Below, one piece after another: positions 6,384 to 9,797 of a stretch of DNA of 9,797 nt. Under the pieces are notes generated by a model. That model did no database searches. It had not been told where the DNA came from and saw only the letters and a list, made by a program, of their open reading frames with translations. Every line of letters starts with the position of its first letter. Position 1 is the stretch's first letter. The DNA is from Lachnospiraceae bacterium UBA2734 (lineage in GTDB: Bacteria > Bacillota > Clostridia > Lachnospirales > Lachnospiraceae). The stretch lies in the NCBI GenBank assembly GCA_002353635.1, contig DEKA01000027.1:3141-12937 (forward strand), given 5' to 3'. The position numbers and the translations under genes are program-made.

Positions 6384-6511
6384 GGATGCGCCCTTGACTG
6401 ATCTTTGTCCTTGGCACAAGGAAAATCTGTCCTGCAGATGTCCGGATGCGCCCTTGACTGATCTTTGCCATCGGCACACGGGAAATCTGTCTGGCAGGTA
6501 TCCGGATGCGC
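6384..6511. repeat. 60-bp tandem duplication in the feoAB leader
   Basis: Two adjacent 60-bp units start at 6384 and 6444, each opening with GGATGCGCCC; the first 24 nt are identical and about 50 of 60 positions agree. A third partial copy keeps only GGATGCGC at 6504. In the minus-strand (RNA) sense, the copy nearer feoAB can form TCCTTG-TGC-CAAGGA. The repeats lie between the predicted transcription start (about 6609) and the feoAB RBS. A short CGGAACT direct repeat (6361, 6373) sits beside them. Confidence 0.8.
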
Positions 6512-6572
6512 ATGATTGTGCTGCCTGAATATGTCGTGAAAGTGTTGGCAGGGGCTTTAAATTTCCAATAAA

Positions 6573-6596
6573 TTAGCTGTAACTAACTTAGCTGTA
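6573..6596 (-). promoter_or_regulatory. Candidate metal-regulator site with TTAG/CTAA half-sites
   Basis: On the plus strand TTAGCTGTA occurs twice (6573-6581 and 6588-6596) flanking ACTAAC. This creates TTAG-CTGTAA-CTAA and a perfect CTAA-C-TTAG palindrome. TTAG/CTAA half-sites are a hallmark of DtxR/IdeR-type iron regulators, although the spacing differs from the classic 19-bp box. It lies 10-35 nt downstream of the predicted start of feoAB transcription, where a repressor could block elongation. Confidence 0.3.
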
Positions 6597-6602
6597 TATC
6601 AT

Positions 6603-6613
6603 TTTTGCCAAAA
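6603..6613 (-). promoter_or_regulatory. Palindrome at the feoAB transcription start
   Basis: TTTTGCCAAAA is a perfect 11-nt odd-centred palindrome covering the predicted +1 (near 6609). Its place just after the -10 suits a repressor operator; the protein is not identified. Confidence 0.35.
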
Positions 6614-6615
6614 GG

Positions 6616-6644
6616 ATTATACGACAGGGGAGAATATGGCTCAA
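6616..6644 (-). promoter_or_regulatory. feoAB promoter
   Basis: On the minus strand TTGAGC (6644-6639) and a perfect TATAAT (6621-6616) are 17 nt apart. It predicts a leader of about 280 nt that contains the 60-bp duplication. Confidence 0.65.
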
Positions 6645-6667
6645 TGGTTAATAGAACTGGTTTGTGG

Positions 6668-6856
6668 TTGATCGGGCTTACGGCCACAGAGGGAGTTTAG
6701 GTCTTGTTTGGCCGTAGTGAAACTTTGAAATTGATTGGACTTACGGCCACAAAGGATGTTTTTGGTCAGTGTGGCCGTACTGGAGCTCAAAAATTAGTCT
6801 TGGAGTACGGCCACAGAGGGAAATTTTTCAAGTTGTGGCTGAAAACGAGCTGCGGT
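6668..6856. repeat. Array of three 63-bp hairpin units
   Basis: Three units begin near 6668, 6731 and 6794. Each holds TACGGCCACA (6679, 6742, 6806) and, 18-19 nt later, its inverted partner: TTTGGCCGTA (6707-6716), TGTGGCCGTA (6770-6779) and the diverged TTGTGGCTG (from 6833). The middle unit forms a perfect 10-bp stem with an 18-nt loop, the first a 9-of-10 stem, and the third about 8 bp with one G-U pair. Units A and B also share TTGATYGGACTTACGG-like lead-ins. The array lies between the flavodoxin 3' end and the feoAB promoter. It is not a CRISPR: the repeats are internally palindromic, diverged, and the interval sequences are themselves partly repeated. Confidence 0.8.
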
Positions 6857-6858
6857 GC

Positions 6859-6891
6859 GACTAGACAGGAAGGTCACAGAAGACTAGACAG
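6859..6891. repeat. Short direct repeat GACTAGACAG, two copies
   Basis: GACTAGACAG occurs at 6859-6868 and 6882-6891. The 23-nt spacing would place both on roughly the same DNA face. It lies just beyond the flavodoxin stop codon; no function is evident. Confidence 0.5.
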
Positions 6892-6914
6892 CCAGGCAAC
6901 AGCAGACAGCAAGC

Positions 6915-7439
6915 TCACGCACTCTGGCGCTGAGCAGCACACTGCCGTGCAAATGCGGCCGCATCGGCGAGATCCTTATCATCGGGGTGGAGGAGCGCAT
7001 CGTCGAAACTCTGGAGCATCTGATCGGTCGCGGCATCGCCGGCGGTGCTGCGCATGGATGCCCACCGCTCACGCACCTGTATATTCATCCTGCCGCGGCA
7101 CAGGAATATGCCGCGGTAGCGGCAGTCGTCAGGAATCCAGACCGTCACGCTGCTCTCAATTTCTCTTCTGTAGGAATCCGTTACGGGAAGGCCGCAGGTG
7201 CCGAAAATGGCAATGTCCTTGCCGTGCAGGGAGTCCAGTAAATCAAGAATAGCCATGGACACGGATCCGTTTTTAACCCAGAAGCCGACAAAAACCAGGT
7301 CAGCTTTCGTGAGATCCTCTGTCTGTACATCTGAGACTTCTCTGATATCCTTTTCAGCGCAGGGAACAGCCTGAAAGATTGCATTTGCTATTCTTTTTGT
7401 GTTGCCGGTAGCACTGATATAAATAACGAGAACACGCAT
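6915..7439 (-). CDS. Flavodoxin-family protein
   Basis: The 174-residue product has the flavodoxin fold, which binds FMN and carries electrons in the cytoplasm. Strand 1 (MRVLVIYIS) leads into the FMN phosphate loop SATGNT at residues 9-14, followed by helix KRIANAIF. Further marks are LVFVGFWVKNGSVS (48-61), GKDIAIFGTCG (73-83) and IFLCRGRM (111-118), the typical spacing for clostridial flavodoxin-like oxidoreductases of about 170 residues. The ATG at 7439 is preceded by AGGA six nt upstream. The same frame stays open far upstream to 7784, but that would read into the J-domain gene and lacks homology. It lies 65 bp after the J-domain gene and may share its operon. Its tail (about 119-174) is helical and polar. 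The electron partner is unknown. It resembles the flavodoxin-like group that includes BilS, but this cannot be decided by reading. Confidence 0.85.
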   Translation of the reverse strand: MRVLVIYISATGNTKRIANAIFQAVPCAEKDIREVSDVQTEDLTKADLVFVGFWVKNGSVSMAILDLLDSLHGKDIAIFGTCGLPVTDSYRREIESSVTVWIPDDCRYRGIFLCRGRMNIQVRERWASMRSTAGDAATDQMLQSFDDALLHPDDKDLADAAAFARQCAAQRQSA

Positions 7440-7471
7440 AGTGATTCCTCGCTGATTCGAAACCCGCGCAG

Positions 7472-7496
7472 GCAGATTCGCCGAATGCGGCGCTGC
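7472..7496 (-). other. Hairpin between the J-domain and flavodoxin genes
   Basis: GCAG (7472-7475) and CGCCG (7479-7483) pair with CGGCG (7488-7492) and CTGC (7493-7496), with a 3-nt bulge and loop AATG. No T tract follows, so it may be a weak attenuator or a processing site within the operon. Confidence 0.4.
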
Positions 7497-7504
7497 TGTG
7501 TCCA

Positions 7505-8263
7505 TCAGCAGCAGATCACAGGTCCGCAGTAGTATCCGCCTCCGCAAAAATAGCACAGGGCGGTAAAAAGACAGGATCTGACACACCAGTTCACCGTCTG
7601 GCTCCCGCTCGGCGTATATGTCTCCGAGCGCTGTCCGTACCAGCTGCTGCCATACTGCAGCTGGTTTACAAGATCCTGATAGGAGGAGTTGGAGGGATCC
7701 ATCTGCGCTGCTGTTCTGGCATACTGCAGGGCGAGGACATTGTTGCCGAGGCCGTTGTTGGCGATCGCAGCGCAGTAGTACCACTGCGCATCTTTTCTCT
7801 TCATGGACTGGAGAACCTGAAGTGCCTCTTTATAATGGCGGCTGTTCAGATAATTGATCGCGGCCTGCAGATGAATGGATTCCTCATCCTGCGCTCCACT
7901 CTGTCCAGCCTGTCCCTGTCCTCCTCCAAATCCCCCGGCAAAGCCGCCGCCGAAAAATTCGTTCCAGAAATCACCAAAATCGCCGTATCCGCCGCCATAG
8001 GAACTGCCTCCATACGACTGCTGCCCCTGTGAGCCCGCGGATCCGCCGTCATAGGCACCGGATGCATAGGGGTGCTGCCGCTCATACATGATCTGCTGGT
8101 AGGCAGCTTCGACTTCCTTGAATTTCTCCTCCGCCTCCTCTTTGTGCGGGTTGTTGATGTTGGCGTCGGGATGATATTTTCTCGCAAGTGTGCGGAAAGC
8201 TTTCTTTACTTCTTCGTCGCTGGCATCCCTTGAGACGCCGAGGACCTGATACGGATCAGACAT
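7505..8263 (-). CDS. J-domain protein with TPR-like region and Cys-rich tail
   Basis: The 252-residue protein starts with a complete J domain (1-66) including the HPD motif at 31-33, which stimulates Hsp70 (DnaK) ATPase. A Gly/Phe/Tyr/Ser-rich linker (about 67-125, many GGG, SYGG and FGG runs) follows, then a helical stretch (about 128-208) with the TPR-like phrase AINYLNSRHYKEALQVLQ and ALQYARTAAQMDP. The last 26 residues, from about 227, are hydrophobic and hold seven cysteines, ending GPVICC. It lacks the zinc-finger and C-terminal domains of true DnaJ, so it is a specialised co-chaperone rather than dnaJ itself. Its ATG overlaps the last 8 nt of the DUF5685-like gene, so translation is probably coupled; AAGGA lies 11 nt upstream. 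Client unknown; the Cys tail might bind metal or be a membrane-associated segment. Confidence 0.87.
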   Translation of the reverse strand: MSDPYQVLGVSRDASDEEVKKAFRTLARKYHPDANINNPHKEEAEEKFKEVEAAYQQIMYERQHPYASGAYDGGSAGSQGQQSYGGSSYGGGYGDFGDFWNEFFGGGFAGGFGGGQGQAGQSGAQDEESIHLQAAINYLNSRHYKEALQVLQSMKRKDAQWYYCAAIANNGLGNNVLALQYARTAAQMDPSNSSYQDLVNQLQYGSSWYGQRSETYTPSGSQTVNWCVRSCLFTALCYFCGGGYYCGPVICC

Positions 8264-9119
8264 TGTTCACGCTATCCTTTTCTTTGCTCTGTTGTTCGGA
8301 TTTCTTTGCCTGCAATGCATTGTAGCGGGTCCAGACGCCGGAGTAAAGGATGTTGCGCAGTATGCTCACATTCCCGATGCAGGGCAGCAGCTCAAAAGCC
8401 TCGCAGCACTGCGCCATCATCATGGTCAGAATCTGATGGCAGAAGGACTCAAAGTCCGGATCATCTTTTCGCGGCAGAAGAGGGTTGTAGTTCCCTTTTT
8501 TCTGATCTTTTTCCAGATCATCATAGGCATCCATGATGTAAATGAACTTGCCAAGGAAAAAGCCCATCCGGCGCAGCGTTCCGCTCCATTCGTCATCATC
8601 ATAGACGGCGAAGAGCTCCCCCATGATCTCGCCGAACAGGCCGCTCACGCGGTCGATATCTGTCTCATTTTTCTGCTCACAGATGTGCAGACGGTCCAGC
8701 CGGTCCTTGATAAAAGCTGCTTTTTTGCCGTAATCCACGGCAGCCTTCTTCTCGCCACCCTTGAGGAGCTTCGCCATCAGAAGATGCAGAACCTTCCGTT
8801 CATCATGCCAGTCGTCTTCAAGAGAATAGTAGGAGAGGATGATATTCATCTTCGCCGCGTATTCTGTGAACTGGTTGACGCGCACTTCATGCCTCTGCAG
8901 AGGGTGGACAATGCACCTCTCCGTCTTCGGCTCATCCTTTGTGTCATAGAGGTCGGAGAGAAGGAGGATGAGAAAGGTCATGTCATAACTGAGCGTGAGT
9001 CTTCCTGTGAGTCCGAACTGGCGATTCAGCTCCCTGCACAGGCCGCAGTAATACGATCTGTACAGGTCGTACTCCCGGAACTTGAGCTCTTTTTGATTGA
9101 CAGTGACATAACCGAACAT
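8256..9119 (-). CDS. DUF5685-like helical protein with two Asp-rich motifs
   Basis: The 287-residue protein matches my recollection of the DUF5685 family from its start (MFGYVTVNQKELKFREYDLY) and the YYCGLCREL motif; function is undescribed. It is almost entirely helical and has no signal peptide. Visible features are C25xxC28 and C69, an Asp-rich motif DDWHD at 102-106, and a second, DAYDDLEKD, at 197-205 followed by KKGNYNPLLP. Two such motifs on helices about 95 residues apart recall the Mg-binding Asp-rich motifs of class I isoprenoid synthases, including the squalene/phytoene synthase type, but the order and spacing are not an exact match and this is inference. A purine-rich GAGGGAG directly precedes the ATG. 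It starts 9 nt after the zinc-ribbon gene and overlaps the J-domain gene by 8 nt, so all three are one operon. The C-terminal 25 residues are charged and probably disordered. Confidence 0.82.
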   Translation of the reverse strand: MFGYVTVNQKELKFREYDLYRSYYCGLCRELNRQFGLTGRLTLSYDMTFLILLLSDLYDTKDEPKTERCIVHPLQRHEVRVNQFTEYAAKMNIILSYYSLEDDWHDERKVLHLLMAKLLKGGEKKAAVDYGKKAAFIKDRLDRLHICEQKNETDIDRVSGLFGEIMGELFAVYDDDEWSGTLRRMGFFLGKFIYIMDAYDDLEKDQKKGNYNPLLPRKDDPDFESFCHQILTMMMAQCCEAFELLPCIGNVSILRNILYSGVWTRYNALQAKKSEQQSKEKDSVNNV

Positions 9120-9128
9120 ATCTCCCTC

Positions 9129-9557
9129 TTATGACTTCTTGTGAAACTCAAAATGGCAGCTGGGGCAGCGCACAATAATGTGCCCCTTCCCCTTCGGAAT
9201 TCTGATCTTCTGACCGCAGCGCGGGCATTTGTAAATGTGGTACCCCTTGTTCTGCTCCCTGATCTCCCTGAAATGGGTGATGTTGTACTGCAGATCATGG
9301 AAATTGGACCTGATCTTCTCTGTGGCCTCCATGAATTTGCGGTTCTCGTTGTATCTGGCCGCGATATTGCGCGAGAACATCCGGAAATAGAGCCAGATCA
9401 GGATAATAAGCGTCAGAAGCCACAATAACTGTGATCTGAAAATCATTTGCAGGACGATCAGAACCAGACAGGCGATGGACAGTGTGCGGTTTAACTGATC
9501 GACGCCGTAGCGCCCGATCATCATACGGGAAAACCAGTTGCGGAAATTATTGAACAT
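9129..9557 (-). CDS. Small membrane protein with C-terminal zinc ribbon
   Basis: The 142-residue product has a basic N terminus (1-20), two adjacent transmembrane helices (about 24-40 and 43-60) forming a hairpin, a charged, probably coiled-coil stretch (62-105), and a C-terminal zinc ribbon with CPRC at 111-114 and CPSC at 131-134. The Cys4 pattern with 16 residues between pairs suggests one structural zinc. Both termini should face the cytoplasm. The function is unknown. It is the first gene of the operon with the DUF5685-like and J-domain proteins and may anchor or recruit them to the membrane (inference). The ATG is supported by GAGGAAGG about 8 nt upstream and by a promoter at 9618-9591. 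No truncation or frameshift is seen. Confidence 0.85.
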   Translation of the reverse strand: MFNNFRNWFSRMMIGRYGVDQLNRTLSIACLVLIVLQMIFRSQLLWLLTLIILIWLYFRMFSRNIAARYNENRKFMEATEKIRSNFHDLQYNITHFREIREQNKGYHIYKCPRCGQKIRIPKGKGHIIVRCPSCHFEFHKKS

Positions 9558-9590
9558 TTATGACACCTTCCTCGTTGTGTACTGTTAATA

Positions 9591-9618
9591 ATTTTATAGC
9601 CGGAGAAGGGCATTGCAA
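9591..9618 (-). promoter_or_regulatory. Promoter of the zinc-ribbon/DUF5685/J-domain operon
   Basis: On the minus strand TTGCAA (9618-9613) and TAAAAT (9596-9591) are 16 nt apart, about 30 nt before the RBS. An alternative -10, TATAAA, overlaps it. Confidence 0.5.
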
Positions 9619-9660
9619 TAAAACGCATGGTAAAGTTTCTAAAACTTCTGTTAAATTCAG

Positions 9661-9797
9661 TACGCTCGCCCTGGAGCGGGGTCCCTTCGGCACGCTCCCG
9701 CTCTCGCTTATGCCATGATGCAAGGAGTACATTTTCCGATGTAACGTAAGCGCAGGCTGGGACAGGAAGTGCCCGAGTGCACTTTGACTTCGTCGTT
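9661..9797. other. Right-edge non-coding stretch with competing hairpins
   Basis: GAGCGGG (9674-9680) can pair with CCCGCTC (9697-9703), while CGCTC (9664-9668) can pair with the same GAGCG, so the two stems exclude each other. Further right, AAGTGC and GCACTT (9767-9784) form another perfect stem with a 6-nt loop. A minus-strand frame enters from the right edge and ends at a TAA near 9711, but shows no recognisable protein. No gene can be supported here; a dispersed intergenic repeat is possible. Confidence 0.35.

Noticed and set aside
6133..6513. 126-codon minus-strand frame with 20-residue peptide repeats
   Set aside because: The peptide repeat is the 60-bp DNA duplication read in frame (60 is a multiple of 3). 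The frame then overlaps feoAB in another phase, with no RBS.
6668..6856. CRISPR array
   Set aside because: There are only three units, the repeats are internally palindromic and diverged, the intervals are partly repeated too, and no cas gene is near.
6704..7252. 182-codon plus-strand frame through the 63-bp array
   Set aside because: It starts inside the hairpin repeats, continues antisense to the flavodoxin gene and lacks an RBS or domain.
7440..7784. N-terminal extension of the flavodoxin frame up to 7784
   Set aside because: It reads through the J-domain gene in another frame; the flavodoxin fold starts exactly at 7439 with an RBS.
8292..9134. 280-codon plus-strand frame opposite the DUF5685-like gene
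   Set aside because: The minus-strand gene has an RBS, operon spacing and family-like motifs; this frame has none.
9547..9732. 61-codon minus-strand frame overlapping the operon promoter
   Set aside because: It covers the TTGCAA/TAAAAT promoter and the RBS of the zinc-ribbon gene, lacks an SD and shows no domain.

Overview
The window looks like a chromosomal segment from an anaerobic, low-to-mid GC Firmicute, most likely a clostridial (Lachnospiraceae-like) gut bacterium. This rests on strong AGGAGG ribosome binding sites, sigma-A type promoters, a two-domain rubrerythrin, an FeoA-FeoB fusion, a DUF5685-like gene and large hairpin terminators. Family assignments come from reading the translated proteins; no database search was possible. 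No rRNA, tRNA, CRISPR array, transposase or phage gene was seen.

Layout from left to right. At 1-225 lies a divergent promoter region: only the first few codons of a minus-strand gene are present, behind a leader with two hairpins. Plus-strand genes follow: a YbaK/EbsC-type aminoacyl-tRNA deacylase (226-690) and rubrerythrin (971-1507). Positions 1508-1918 hold no gene but contain three inverted-repeat structures between converging genes, one of which may be a structured RNA. A minus-strand EamA/DMT transporter occupies 1919-2827. The 2828-3133 gap carries a promoter with a CsoR-like palindrome that drives a membrane-anchored HMA metal-binding protein (3134-3520, plus). This gene converges on a large feoAB ferrous-iron transporter gene (3660-6329, minus).

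The feoAB upstream region (6330-6914) is the most repeat-rich part of the window. It has a good promoter, a palindrome at the predicted transcription start, a TTAG/CTAA-type putative operator, a 60-bp tandem duplication inside the predicted leader, and a separate 63-bp-period array of hairpin units further upstream. From 9557 down to 6915 runs a minus-strand gene cluster: a two-TM zinc-ribbon protein, a DUF5685-like helical protein with two Asp-rich motifs and a CxxC, a J-domain protein with TPR-like and Cys-rich tail regions, and a flavodoxin-fold protein. The first three are tightly spaced or overlapping and are surely one operon.

Functionally the window leans towards metal and redox handling: ferrous iron uptake, a heavy-metal-binding membrane protein, rubrerythrin (peroxide reduction) and a flavodoxin. 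Whether these genes are co-regulated is inference. The best candidate for an undescribed system is the zinc-ribbon / DUF5685 / J-domain operon.
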